Shown in pieces: positions 36,031-49,031 of a stretch of 64,000 nt of DNA. The notes under the pieces were generated by a model. That model saw only the letters and a program-made list of their open reading frames with translations. It ran no database searches and was not told the DNA's origin. The first letter of the stretch is position 1, and each line of letters begins with the position of its first letter. This DNA comes from Bimastos eiseni (taxonomy: Eukaryota > Annelida > Clitellata > Crassiclitellata > Lumbricidae), in the NCBI GenBank assembly GCA_959347315.1, contig OY365815.1, positions 13,907,236 through 13,971,235 on the forward strand, in the 5' to 3' direction. A program made the translations under genes and the position numbers.

Positions 36031-39000
36031 CAATTTGAAACTCTTTACTAGTTTGGAATAGGTTTTATGGTGCTGCATGTTGCCAGATTAAACATGAGCT
36101 CATAGGAGTTTCGGAAAATGCAAATCTGTTGGAATACGATTCTATGGAAGTCTGATATTACGCGGCGTTTCGAAGTATATCTGCAATTTTTACATAGCCT
36201 AAGTCTGCGTGCTTTTGAACGTATGCATTTCTGAAGTAAGGATAGGATTTAATGTGCCTTTTGGCTATAAATCAATTGATTGTTGCAGATAATTTTTGTA
36301 CAAAGTAGCTTCTCAACTGATTAGTGCGTGCAGAGGTCCGTGTTTACGAGGGTGTGCTTTTACAAGGGATGCTGAAATTCTATTTCCAGTGTTCGGAAAA
36401 ACTTTTCGGCCTACATTGCAAACACCAGAGTTTAAAGCTACAATGAGGTCCGACAAACAACTTCAAATTACTTTAATTATATGGTTGTCGTACACCTGGC
36501 CATCATTGTGAATTACTATGAATTGGAATAACATTTGCCCTAATAATTTCATAATTTTGCGCTGAATTTACAGATTTTTAATATAATTTACCAGAATATT
36601 GGTTGCTTGCTTATTTAATTGTTATATTTCTATTTGATAAGGCTACGTTTTGATGATTGTATTTAATTGCGTGCTTTCTAAAAACGAACTCTTTGTTGTC
36701 GGGGAGAGTTTGCTATAAATTCTTATATTCTTCGTTTCAGTTTAATTTTAACATTCCAAGTATGTAATAAAGTTCATTCAACTTATGAAGTCAATTTTGT
36801 TTCAATCGGATCATTTAGAGCCAATGTAATTCACTATAATCCTGTACGATTTAACTCTCCTCCAAGAGTTAAATAAATTTCACGCTATGATGCATCATTC
36901 CCTAAATGCAGGAGCTACCATACTCCGTATTTCACTGGGGGGGCTTGTCCGGGGAATATTTGGGCTGGGGTCATCCATGTAGGATGTCCTCAGATGACAC
37001 CTGTTCTCCCACCCCTTCCATTTACCGCTCTTTACCGCCTGCAACTTATCCTCCTCTTCCGTTCGCATTTTGCATTATACGCTGCTCTAATGCGCTTTCA
37101 AAACACAAAGGCTCACTGGCTTCATCGCAACAATGATATAGCTAAAAACAATGAAAACATAAAAGAAATTTTCTTGCTTCAAATAGTCTTCATACAGGAT
37201 CTAGAACTTGAGTACAAGAAAATTGTAATCTCACCGAGAGTTTAAAATAAATCGATAGACTCTTTAAAATGTCTTTACTCCATTTCAACAAAAGCAAACT
37301 GTCATATGAGTAGCGAACAACTGGCAGACCATCACCACTGCTTAAATCATTTCTAGAAACTGATGACGCAATTGGCAGAGCTCCACGGTCCCGATGTATT
37401 TCACTTCAGCTTGTGTGCTCACCGCATGGTCCGATATGTCAAAAGATCGAAAAGCGGGGTTGGGTGTTGGATGATGAGGGTTTCCGAGAATCTGAAGAAT
37501 TCTGCATTATATAAATGCCTTTTTGGCTAAAGCTGGGGTCTGACCCTCATGCTCTCCCCCCCCCCAATCTGGACACTGATTCACTGTTGCATAGCTGTCA
37601 ATACGGGCGTGGGGGCGTGGGTATACATAGCAACCTGAGATGGAAAGTAGAGGACTCACTTGTCTATAAATTGTGTTCTCGCTCAAGTGCGCAGAGCTCA
37701 TGCGTGGGACACATCATCAATCTCAAACAACATGAGAAAGACATACATATATATATATATATATATACATATAATGGCAACCCATTCATATGTTATATTC
37801 TGTTGGTACGTAAGACGAAAATTAAGAAATGATACCGGTGCTTGAATACACGCAGTACTACCGAGAGTACCTTAGAAATACTAGTTGTGGATGTCTGTAA
37901 GGTCCTTCACACCCCTACCGTTTTGTCTGAAGTTTCAAACCACCTTCCCCCATCTTTGCGGACATTCTTTACGGACAGCCCGTACCCTAACCTGATTTAA
38001 AAACAGCATGCCACTGTTTTCCATATGACATCCTTAACTCTCAATCTAGTTTTTTGTTGTTGAGTGGCCATGTGTTCGTCTCATATCCAAGTCGAGTGGG
38101 TGGTCAGTTGACTCCTATCTACAAGTTAACTCCATTGTTATTGGTTCGTTAGTTGCTGTTCAACGACACTGTGTGATAACAAAGTTCATTAGCGTTGCCC
38201 TCCTCCATCATAATGGTTTGGGACTGGCACCGTCATAGTGCAAACAGTGGCGGTCTTTTGGCGGAGTTCTCTCATTACCATTGACACTCGTAATGAGTCT
38301 AATTACTGATCGATTAGGCAAATGTATGCAGCTTATGCAGCTCATGGCCGTACCGAGGGGGGCCAGCGGGGTCGTTGTCCAGGGCGCAAATGTGGAAAGG
38401 GCGCAACTTTCAGGGTGGAATAACCTATTATTTCATATAATGCAATATTTTCAAATGTGGAGGCGCCAGATTGATGATAGGCACAGGGCGCATTTATAGC
38501 TCGGTACGACCCTGGAACTTATAAGTGCCTGCCGTATTTTACCCTCTTTGTATGCCATGCCGTTAAACCTTAGAGTGTATTCGATAATATTGTGGTTCAC
38601 ATGCTGAACTGTCATTCAAGAGGTCTGGGAGTCAACCTCAAACCCCGTTCAGGGCAAAATTTGGATGACAGTTTCTGCACCACTTGCACCTCTTTTTACC
38701 CTCTTTTCTTTAGCTTGACTTGCATGAAGTTTGTCATGGACGGATCGTCAGTTCGTCAGAGTGCTTTCAACTCTTTTCGGCATGTTCCGTCAACCTAGAG
38801 AGCTGAAATTTTGCACACGTTTCAGGCTTGCGTGAAAATGCACTGTTTCAAAGTTTTACGGACATAACTTAAAAATTGAGAATTATTTTTAAAAATTCAA
38901 AAAAATAGATATAATTTAACCACTTGAACGAGTCCTTCTTGACGAGCACCACTCCGGCAAGTTTACATCATCAATGATATTTAACTAAAAATGTCTTAAG

Positions 39001-39254
39001 GAAATGAAACGATTGCACCATCTACCCGATAAAAGAGCGTCCCGAAAACCCATGTTTTTACTTTAACTTGCAAACTCAGCTAAGATGAGTGCGCTGACCG
39101 TACACTGTCGGTGGGAAGGTCAAACGGTGAGGGAGGGACTGGCCATCTGTACTTATATGCCGAGACTGAGAAAATGAAGTCACTTGGACTTCAGATCTAA
39201 TTCAGTCTCAGGACAGGCCTAAGGAATTGCTCTTATTTTTCTTTTATAACATAC

Positions 39255-39470
39255 AAAGTTACACGGCGGTGTAGCAGTTTGTTCTTTGCCTTGTAACTGG
39301 AGGGTCGCAGATTCGAATACGTGGACAAGTTGCACCCCAATAGTTGTCTGTGAGGAAGGTAAAGGGTAACCGCCTTACTAATCTCATCCCCGGATGGCAT
39401 AAATCCCAATGTACCTGCCTCCTACGGGCAGAGAACTCATCATTATTTTCAGCACCAGCTTATTTTGATC
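39255..39470 (+). mobile_element. tRNA-derived SINE-like element
   Basis: It reads GGCGGTGTAGCAGTTTGTTC (A-box-like) followed after about 30 bp by GGTCGCAGATTCGAATACG (B box GATTCGAATAC). The body includes TGCACCCCAATAGTTGTCTG and CCCCGGATGGCATAAATCCC. No mature tRNA fold was found. Confidence 0.6.
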
Positions 39471-40196
39471 GGGGTTGGGTCGGGAACGCTACTGAGTAGA
39501 TGTTCTCGAAGAGAGGGCACAAAAATCCTCATAGGAAAATAAAAATAAATAAATTGCTTTATATTACTTTACTTATTTGCCCTGCTTTCTTACTTAACCA
39601 CTTCTTTTTTACTAGTTGCATTAATCAGATCACTCCTGTGATCAACCATAAACAAAGTCGTTTGATTGCATGAAAAACAGGTTCGGCATGCAGTATATAT
39701 ATCGACCCTTGACCTTTCATTAACCTGTGTTTCAGGCAATGCCAGCGGGGCAATATTACCCACATGCAAGTCAGGTATGGCTTTAAAAATATTTCTTCTA
39801 TAGACTTCTGCTGTATATATATATAGGCCTACATTAAATTAGCACTGAATATTTAAATAATCTGCGCATCATAACAATTAAACATTAGATTGATTTTAAT
39901 ATTGAACCAGCATAGTTATAAGGTACAGGTTTAACATTTTGGGCATTCAACAGCCATATTGTGCACATGTATGTTTCACACAATGTTAAGCGTAGTGACT
40001 TGCTAAACCAAATCCTAGACAGTTGAGGAGTAGGAAAAAACTCATTTTATTGTTATTTAATAAAATGCTTAATGCATTTTCAGTAAACTTCACTTTAATA
40101 GTTTCCATTATAAAGCGTCGTGTCATTAGTTCGGAAGCATGGCGTTTCACCGGAAGTAGATTACGGTCGGTGGTAGGAATGTTGCTTCCGGAATGC

Positions 40197-43100
40197 TCAC
40201 GGAGAGGTTGATGAGTGCTTCTCACCGCAAGCCACCCGTATGATGAGGAAGATTGCTCCGAGAACCCCGAGCAACGCTGCGCTTATCTCGAGTACGGCCG
40301 GATAGGGTCTTCCTTTGTTGAGCATTCCAAATACACCAACTCCAGCGCACAGCAGGGCAGCTGTGAACAATCGAAACGCATAATAGTTATAACTACATCG
40401 TACTCGTAATCTCAACATTTCTACGGCGCCCACCAAAATCGAAGGTGCGGGAACAAACTTATTCACAGGCGCTTATTTAATCAAAACAATCAAAACTCAG
40501 CAGCCTGTCAGAAATGGAATCAATAACAAGAAAACAGAAAGAACGGATCACAGACGTGTTATGAAATGATCTGAAATACTTCAAATATTTTAAAGACGTC
40601 AACAGCCTATGTTGCTCTAAAATGTCGTTACATTGGAATAATAATTAATTATTAGAGCGTGAGCTGCATCGCTTTCGCCTCTTTGTGAGAAGGCGTGCTA
40701 GGGACGAATCGCTTCCCAATCATACTTTCTTCATTAAGACATTTAAATCTCGGACTAACATGGATGAACAGCTGCATGGAGGCCTACATTGGCGTGGCGC
40801 CCATTCAATTGGGCAGCGATGGTTAGGGTTCGCACCCTATTAATTCAGTGAATTACGGACAGGGTCGAAGCCATGCGATGGTTATGTAAGAATGTCAACA
40901 TTTATATTCACAAAATTATGCATGTAGGCGGCGGTGTAAAGCAAAGTAGCCGACGGGATCAAGAAACACATGGAGATCGTGACACCGTGCTTCCTACTCG
41001 GTGGGGCGTTGCTATAAAGGGCTATGGACTGCTTTTGAACTGATGTTTAATGCAACAGGATGGCATTGAAGGGGGTGGGAGAGTGGGAGAGTGGGAGAGT
41101 GGGAGAGAGGGGAGCATACCAATGGTCGGTCATCCGGTGGGTCATAACATCTGTCAGACGACTGACGTGGTTGCTGCTGATTTAGGGGAATATATTTTCA
41201 TGACTCGAATGGCTGTAAACTTTAAAAAACTCTGAGTAAGTAGGTCGGCATAACATGATCTGAAAATATTTGTAGAACGCTGATGTGGTTTGAACTTTGA
41301 GCCCAAGCTCTGATTGAACTGGTGAGGTAGGGTGAGCTATGGTAGGACATGGTAAAGTTGGGTGATATAAGGTGAGTCATCGACTGAGCAACGGGTCACC
41401 GTATGCCAGTGTAGGTTGGGTAAGTTGAGGTTTGGCTTTTAAGAACAATATATGTTGAAAGTCTGAAACAGCGGTTATGCAAGACAAAGCCAGTAGGCAG
41501 GACCGCATTGAAACGCCATGATGTGATGAGGCTCAGCAGCCGCAGTTATTGTGTACCGAGAGTATATATGCCTAGAGTGTGTTTTCTAGAGTATGCATGT
41601 CTAGAGTATGCATGCCGAGTATGAATACCTAGAGTATGCATGTCGAAAGCATGTATGCTTAGAGTATGTATATCAATAAGTATGCCAAGAGTATTTATAT
41701 ATGGAGTATGCAAGCCCAGAGTATGTATGCATACCCAGAGTATGCATGTCTAAAGTATGTATGCCTAGAGTATGCATGCTTCGAGTATGCATGCTCAGAG
41801 CATGTATGCCTACTGTATGCATGCCTAGAGTATGCATCTCTAGAGTAGGTATGTCAAAAGTATGTATGCCTCGATCCTGATTGCGTGTATGTCTAAAAAC
41901 TAACACAGCTTCCTTGAAAAGCTCAGAAACGCTTAGTCAATAATTAACTTCGCGCATAGACTCAAATAAATTTCTCGAAGGATGGTTTCTGAATCCCTCA
42001 TGTTGACTTCACCAACGCCTCAACGAGCAACGAGGTGAGGAAAACAATGAATCACTCACGTCATAATTCATTCTATCATAATAATCAATGAACGTCGCTG
42101 TTGCTACTGACAACCAAGTCACCTGACATCTCACGCCACCTAGCGAGGTGTTTACGATCACTTAAGCGAAACGACGTCGTAGGCAACGAGATCCAGATTT
42201 GCGGTAACCATAGCCCAAACGGAATGGGGGCCCTCGTGTTTACCCTGTCATAGCCAGCGAGATGTTTATAAAGTTCTGCATGGTTTCATGGGTTTATGAT
42301 ACATACGGATCTCACGCTGGTCTGCCTGGGCGGTCACCTGCTATTTTCGATCATCCCATATTATGATAATATCACGCAAGTTCACGGTTGAGTTACCTTC
42401 TCAGCCCATCATCGATAGTTGACTTAGTCATGTCAGTCGAAAGACGGTCTATTTTTAGCCTGGCTTTGAATTTCGTCAACAGCGACGGGTTGTTTGTTGA
42501 AATAAACAACTGCGGGTTGCGTGTTCACTCATAACCTGCAGAGGTTAAGGATTGAGTAATGCAGGAGAGGGTTATCTAGGACGATCGTTTCCTTGGCTAT
42601 TTGAGTGGTTGTTTTGCGTGGCGCTTGGCCTCCCTGGCGACGATTATACAGCGACGGGTGTTTTGAGTCCTCCTAGGGAATGGCACGTACAGCAGTCGAG
42701 GGAGGCTCTGACCCACCCCCACGGGCACGGAGGAGTGTTGGACACTTTAAAGACACTATAGCAAGGGTCGTCATAATACATAAAGACATCTGACATGCAA
42801 AAATAACATAAATATATAAATATACATACATGCATTAAGCATATAAAACACACATACACGCGTACATTTATACATATGAACGTATGTACATTCATATATG
42901 CATACATATATTCACTTATAAATATATGCATTATATACATACATACATACATTCATAAAAACATACATACAAACATACATACATACATACATTCATAAAA
43001 ACATACATACAAACATACATACATACATACATATAAACATAGATACATACATACATATAAACATAGATACATACATACATACATGCATATATACATACAT

Positions 43101-44688
43101 ACTTACACACATGCATACATACACACAAACAGACAGACATACATTGATAGAAACGACTGGGACACTTGTGGTAATGTAATAATAGAAGAGTAAAACGAAA
43201 TTATAATGATTGTAAGGCTCCAATTTCTCTTTCACAGATTTCGACCATCGGTCAATTATAGCGATGTCAGCAATTCCACGTGGATTGACGGGACCCGTCG
43301 ATAGGCTCCAAACGGATATTGGATGAGAACCTTAGTCCCACATGGGCGCCACTAGGCCTTGAGGCAGGGATGAGCAGGCAACAATTCTGAGACTGAATGA
43401 TTTTTATGAGTTATGATTATGAGAACATCCACGAAACCAATTGCGATTTTACAGAAGTCATACACTGGGATTAGAACTTTTTACACTGCCGTGAATGGCA
43501 AAGATATCTAAGAATCTGAAAGCCTCCTAAAATGACGCATAAGTTCTTGTAATTGAGATGCTTGCGCCTTGAATGAGCGCCTAGTGAAAGAGAGAGCACA
43601 TAATAACGTTTATCATATTCCAGAGGTGGCGCTAAATTACTCGTTTTTGGCTCTGTGGCCGACAGTGGGCAGACTCATTCATTCATTGCGTAGATTTATA
43701 TAGCGCCTCTTGCAGAAAACAACAGCTCAGATGTTCCCGTCCCAGATGGATCAAAATGTATACATAAAAACCAAAGCTAAAGAGAGTAGATCTCAGAAAC
43801 AACAGTACAAGAACACAACGCCGCTCAATTATGCGTAGATGACAAGAAGTTCACAAAGCGCAGAAAAGCGGGGAACCCCCAACACACACAGAGTGAGGCA
43901 GAAAAGAAAAGCTCCTTCAACTAAATGATAGTGCTGAACCCAGGAACAGCGCCACACCCGGGGAGTAAACCAGGCGCAGCTTAATTAACTGTTCACTATA
44001 GGCCTACCGGTGATAGGATACATTTGCACAGTTTCTTTTATCTTCTAATGTACACTGGAAATTACTCACCACTTTTCTTATAAAAGATCACTGTCAATTA
44101 GCCGTTTTGCTCAGCTTGTATATTAACAAAAACCTATGCCCGTGGTTATGAAAATATTAGCAATGAATCAACGAATAAGTCATTTACTTAAAAGCAAAAC
44201 TATCTGAATGAGGCAATAAATATGTTTATGTATAAATAAGCAAGTATAATATGACTACATGCCAGTGAAAAAGAAGAGTAATAACATGTAATTCTACCAG
44301 ATTCACCCATGCAGATATGACCCTAACATGAAATGAATGAGTGAGAAATTATTAGGTCATTGAAAGACATCATAAAAGTAATAGACAAGCAGGTGACTAG
44401 ATAGCTACACAGACTTGTATAATAACTAAAAAACGTATTCGGAAATTAATGTTTACCTGCTGAAATCAAGAAGATGATGACGAAGATGGCGATGATGAGG
44501 TCGAGTTTATGATCTGTAAACTTTGTGATGGCGATTAGGATGGCCGAGATCGCGTAGATGACGAAGGCCACAATGAGAAGAGCCTGTACTTTCTGATCAC
44601 CTGCACTGTAGGATATGAGACCGAGGACATCGGCCTCGAACCCTATCAGGATGTGGACGCAGGCCAAATTCTCCCAGAAGCAACCCAT
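40197..44688 (-). CDS. Tetraspan family gene A3
   Basis: Exons 44457-44688 and 40197-40360, with a phase-1 intron of 4096 bp (GCAG|GTAAAC, TTCACAG|CT), giving 131 aa, the shortest member. The start chosen is MGCFWENLACVH, aligned with A1 and A2; an in-frame ATG 33 nt upstream would lie across a likely leader acceptor (GTGTTTTCAG ending at 44706). Segment 1 has LIGFEADVLG, segment 2 VQALLIVAFVIYA, segment 3 crosses the intron, and segment 4 GVLGAIFLIIRVACG. The tail is EKHSSTSP, very like the A1 tail. Both loops are short. A possible poly(A) signal lies at 40046-40051. It is divergent from B3. Function unknown. Confidence 0.82.
41560..41870. repeat. ~15-bp minisatellite (GAGTATGCATGCCTA)
   Basis: About 20 degenerate units of GAGTATGCATGYCTA over 310 bp. 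Confidence 0.85.
42820..43150. repeat. Impure CATA microsatellite
   Basis: CATA units with CATT, CAAA and ATAAA interruptions, including two copies of CATTCATAAAAACATACATA. Confidence 0.9.
43680..43990 (-). mobile_element. Retroelement 3' end fragment
   Basis: The minus strand ends AGAGGCGCTATATAAATCTA followed by an AATGAATGAAT tail. The body includes GCGCAGAAAAGCGGGGAACC on the plus strand. The shared tail ties it to the other LINE/SINE tails. Confidence 0.6.
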
Positions 44689-46296
44689 CTTTATTTCAAA
44701 CAGGTCTGAAAACACACGCAAAGGTCTATTATCGAATCAAGGGTGAGACATCTTTGTTATAGCGCATATGTAATTGAGATTTTAATTGAAAAAATTACAT
44801 AGCGCCCCTGGAGAGCAAAGCAATTCAGATTCGCTCTCTGCACTGGCTTATGCGACGCTAAAACTTTAGTGTTGTTAGGAACTATAGACTACTAAATCAC
44901 AGTAGAACAATACACAGCCAATTAGAATAGTCGCAAGTGACAGGCCCACGCGCACACGGGGGGGGGGGGTCAGTAAACGGATTTCCATCGAAGGTCATAG
45001 ATGGGTAAGGTTAGAGTCACTTCTCTTAATACGTTGGTCCATCGGATAGCGACAGAAATGCAAGAAAAATACTATATCTTGGTGTAAGCAATGACTTGGC
45101 GATCCACGGAAACAACCATAAAAATAATGAGCATCGTGAGAATCATGTGGGAGAGATGAGGCTAGGGTATGATAAGTCTAGATGAGGAAAGCAAGGGTAA
45201 GGCAACTTGAAATTAAGAGATTAGGTTAGCAAGGCTAAAATTATGTATTGCTTGTATTTAAAAAAGTTTAGGTCAAGTGTGAGATTTGGTAATATTAGAG
45301 GTCATGGGGTTTGATTCAGCAAAGACAATTAGACTGTAGGACAGTTTAAATTGAAGTAAATCCTTGGTTATAGGTGAGCAGAGCAAGGTAATATAATGTA
45401 AGGTATAGTCTAAAGGTTTGCTATTTGTTAATTCTTAACTGTGATTAGCAGAACTGCCCTTCAAAAGTATGGTCCGGACATATTAATGTCCCTTGGACCA
45501 ATCGCCAATACGACTAAAAGCAGAACATGAATACTCTAAACTATCGAATGCAATTACGCTACTATGCCTTATCTGAGATGCCTTGCCTAATCTGATTGTA
45601 ACTGTTCTTAACCATTACCTGACTTGAAACGAATTCGCCTTTTCTTATCGTACTTTGCAGCGTCTTTCCTCGTCTCACCTTCGCACTTCAATGATTAGTA
45701 TAAAATCGAGTAACTACCTCAATTCACTCCTGAAAACAGACTGATGTGGAATCTCCTGTTGCCCAGACGCGGTCTCTACACACAAGACTGTCTTAAACTG
45801 CCTTAGTTCGTCTTATAGCGCAGACAGCGTCAGGCGAGCGGTCGTCGGCAGGTACTCATCCTGTTTTTGGCTACCGTTTCCACAATAGGCAGATCCCAGG
45901 TCGAAGAGTCCTTAGTAACGTACATAGCAACCGATCGCAGTGCGCGTGTTGTTGTCATGACCTCTGGTGATTCAAACTCGACGGTGGCCCGTTCTGCGTA
46001 TCATACGCCAAGAACTTTAATTAAGAATCTTTCTGACCGCTCTTTCATTCCGTTGGTGGTGATCGAGCCATTTCGTATCGACTCAGAGACTGCGAGAAAG
46101 AGGCACGCTGCTTCGAAATCAACTTTGAGCCGGACATTCTACTGTGAAACTTTCAAGTCGGGAACTCACATAGAGCCACGAACTCTTCTCCGAATCACCA
46201 GAGAGATCAAGAGATCGAGAGATCGAGAGTTCGAGAGAGAGATCTGCAATTTGAAAGTCATCCTATATCGAAACCTCTAGCATCCAATCCTTGAAG
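44689..46296. promoter_or_regulatory. Divergent promoter region A3/B3
   Basis: The A3 leader acceptor is at 44706. A TATAAAA (45699-45705) on the plus strand would start B3 near 45730, giving a leader of about 565 nt. A minus-strand GTAATG donor after AAGTCAG near 45625 could end the A3 leader exon, but this is weak. A retroelement-tail-like piece lies at 44790-44830 (minus), and a G run near 44960. Confidence 0.4.
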
Positions 46297-48998
46297 ATGG
46301 GCAACATGCACCTCGTCAACGTCGCCTGCGTCCTTTCATTCTTCGCCTTCCAGATCCACGTCCTCACGATGATATGGTCGAACTACGCTATCACCGCCAT
46401 ACCGGGTCTCACCGCAGATGAGGTACACCAGGACAACGTAATCCAGGCCTTCATCATCATCGCCTATGCCTTGTTCATCATCGGACTCATCCTGACCGTC
46501 ATGATGACCCGCTCGGGACTCGCCTCCAGCAACCTATCCGCCGTCATCACCGCCATTGTACTCATCATTGCAGGTAGCCTAATAGCAGTACATCCGCATA
46601 GATACAAAGATACGGTGTGACTATGGGGAGTATCTGGAGATGTTTAGCCATATTGTATTATTTTCTTCATTGCTGATTGCCTATGGCAACACATTTCCAC
46701 AGATACACAAATACGGTGTGATTAAAATGGCTAAACACCTCCAAATACTCCATCCATAGGTGGAGTATTTGGAGATTGGAGGTGTTTAGCCATAGCCTAT
46801 CACTTTCTTTTAGTACTGGTTGCCTATAGCAACAAGGTTGCACAGATACATTACAGTAAAGTGCAGTAAGGTAAATTTTAGTACTCAGTGGTGTTTTGAT
46901 AGACCAGCACCCTATAGATATTTACAACAGGTATATTTCTAAGGATCGCTAGGAAACGTATACAGGTATGATGTGAGATTAGTAATGGGAAGTACGGAAC
47001 ACGGTGGAGCAATTATAATGAGAGGCTGAATGAAGGTCATCACGCAGTTAAATCTGGTGAAGGAATATCATTTGTCGATTACTTAGCGCGACAATTTTGA
47101 TGACCATTTTAATCGTACGAGATACCATTAACTGCTTCTCTTAGTAATTGGAAAGGGAGGCCCTGCTAGCAGGACCTGTGGTCCTTAAAGGTTTTTTCTC
47201 TTTCCTATTGCACCCATCCAACTCGCATTAGTGCCATGATATACGTTGTCATGAATGATTCTATGAATGGGATCAATAAAAATGCACGGTCATGGTTATA
47301 AGGCTGTTATGCTGATATATTGATATGAATCCATTTAAAGTGCAACGTATAAATTATGGCATGATAAAGTAGGATAAGTTCGCATATATCTTTGTATATA
47401 TATATATATAAACTATATGGCATTAGCAATTGTCGTACCGTAAGCTACCTCGATTCGACTTTCTTCGAGAAAACACGATGAATAGGTTATGGTCTTGCAC
47501 GTGCGTACGCGTAGGAACGTAACATAAGGTAAGGGAGGTAAACTGTCTCTAAGATGACATCAAACAACCATGCAGTGCTATCGCTGAAGCCTGCGTTAAA
47601 TAATATTTTATCTGTTGATTTCATGTCATCAATCTCACTGAATAATTTAATTGAATAAATTAATATAATGATTTAATTTCAATATTAAATATTGAATTAA
47701 ATAGACAGACAGATCGAGTAATTGAGAATAGAGTTAAAGATCGATACGCATACATGTAGTCTGCTGAGAATCAATTTCCTCTGTCTATACGCCTATCAAA
47801 GAAGAAGATGTTATACGATGACAACGCGTGTCACTTTAGCTCATATTAAAGATTCGTCAGCGATTGCTTTTAACGGCAGAAGATAATATGTGTCGCTGAC
47901 TGCATTCAGTATAATTATATGCATCTAACAAGAGAAAAGAAATTAACAAGTTAACTTGGATCGATGAAGTGTAATTCGTGCTAAAATAGAAGTTGAATTG
48001 ACAACAAATATATTTTGCCTTATTTAATAGAAGTTAAATAGGCCTAAGTAATAGAAGTTAAATAGGCCTAAATAATATAAGTTAACTAGGCCTTATTTAA
48101 TAGAAGTTAAATAGGCCTTATTTAATGGAAGTTAAACAGGCTTAAATAATAGAAGTTAAATAGGCCTAAGTAATAGAAGTTAAATAGGCCTAAATAATAT
48201 AAGTTAACTAGGCCTTATTTAATAGAAGTTAAATAGTCTTAAATAATAGAAGTTAAATAGGCCTAAGTAATAGAAGTTAAATAGGCCTAAATAACCCATT
48301 CATGCGGTTCTTATAATCATGCTGCGGTTTGTGAGGCTGAAGTTAAGCTAAATATATTATTACTGTTATCAAGTTGGATTGATGATAAATAGATTTTGCA
48401 TTCAACCTATACATAATGGAGGGGCAACTGTTCCGGGCGTACAAATGTCCTGGGGTGGGGGTAGGAAAGTGTCCTTAAATGACAGAGATTCATCGTTTGC
48501 AATGACTGAGGTCACTACACGAGTGATGTGTAAATGTTTGCTTTTCAGTCACAAAAGTGATCAATATTAGCACTTTAAGTGTAGAGCACCATTCAGTCCA
48601 TGCGTTAGGATTCTTAATGAGAGTCTATTGCCTTGGCTACATACATAATTGCGAAGTGTAAACTTATTCTAATCATCTAGACGCTGGTTATTAGTGATTA
48701 GCATACTGGAGAACTATTGAACTGAATGATTACAACACCTTTTGAACTGGCATAGATGACAATTTTGTGAGGCACATAAAATACACTGCACTGGGCAGAT
48801 AATAAATAATAGTTAGATTGATTACTAAATAAATAAAAAATATCTGGCTAATTAACTTGCGCTGGTTGATGCTGTTAGTAAAAGTTTATTCAGGGCACCA
48901 GATAGCACATACTTTACAGCCACAATGATGTCAAGCATTGGCTTGTATAGGGCAAATATAATACACAAATCATCTACTAGACCAAACCAATATTTGCT

Positions 48999-49031
<33 letters not shown>

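Larger units (their letters stand above)
35585..40196. other. 4.6-kb stretch between convergent B2 and A3
   Basis: It contains a tandem repeat (35843-36030), unidentified repeat-like DNA at 36880-38800 (short open frames only, no homology recognised), a dispersed repeat piece at 39125-39240, a SINE-like element at 39255-39470 and a possible A3 poly(A) signal (AATAAA, minus strand, 40046-40051). Confidence 0.5.
40361..44456. other. A3 intron contents
   Basis: A GTGGGAGA run (41076-41110), a TATGCATGCCTAGAG-type minisatellite (41560-41870), impure CATA repeats (42820-43150) and a retroelement-like block at 43680-43990 whose minus strand ends AGAGGCGCTATATAAATC. No extra exon seen. Confidence 0.5.

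Noticed and set aside
44446..44721. Upstream Met (MRVFSDLFEIK...) as the A3 start
   Set aside because: It would cross a likely leader splice acceptor, and the paralogues align from the next Met at 44688.
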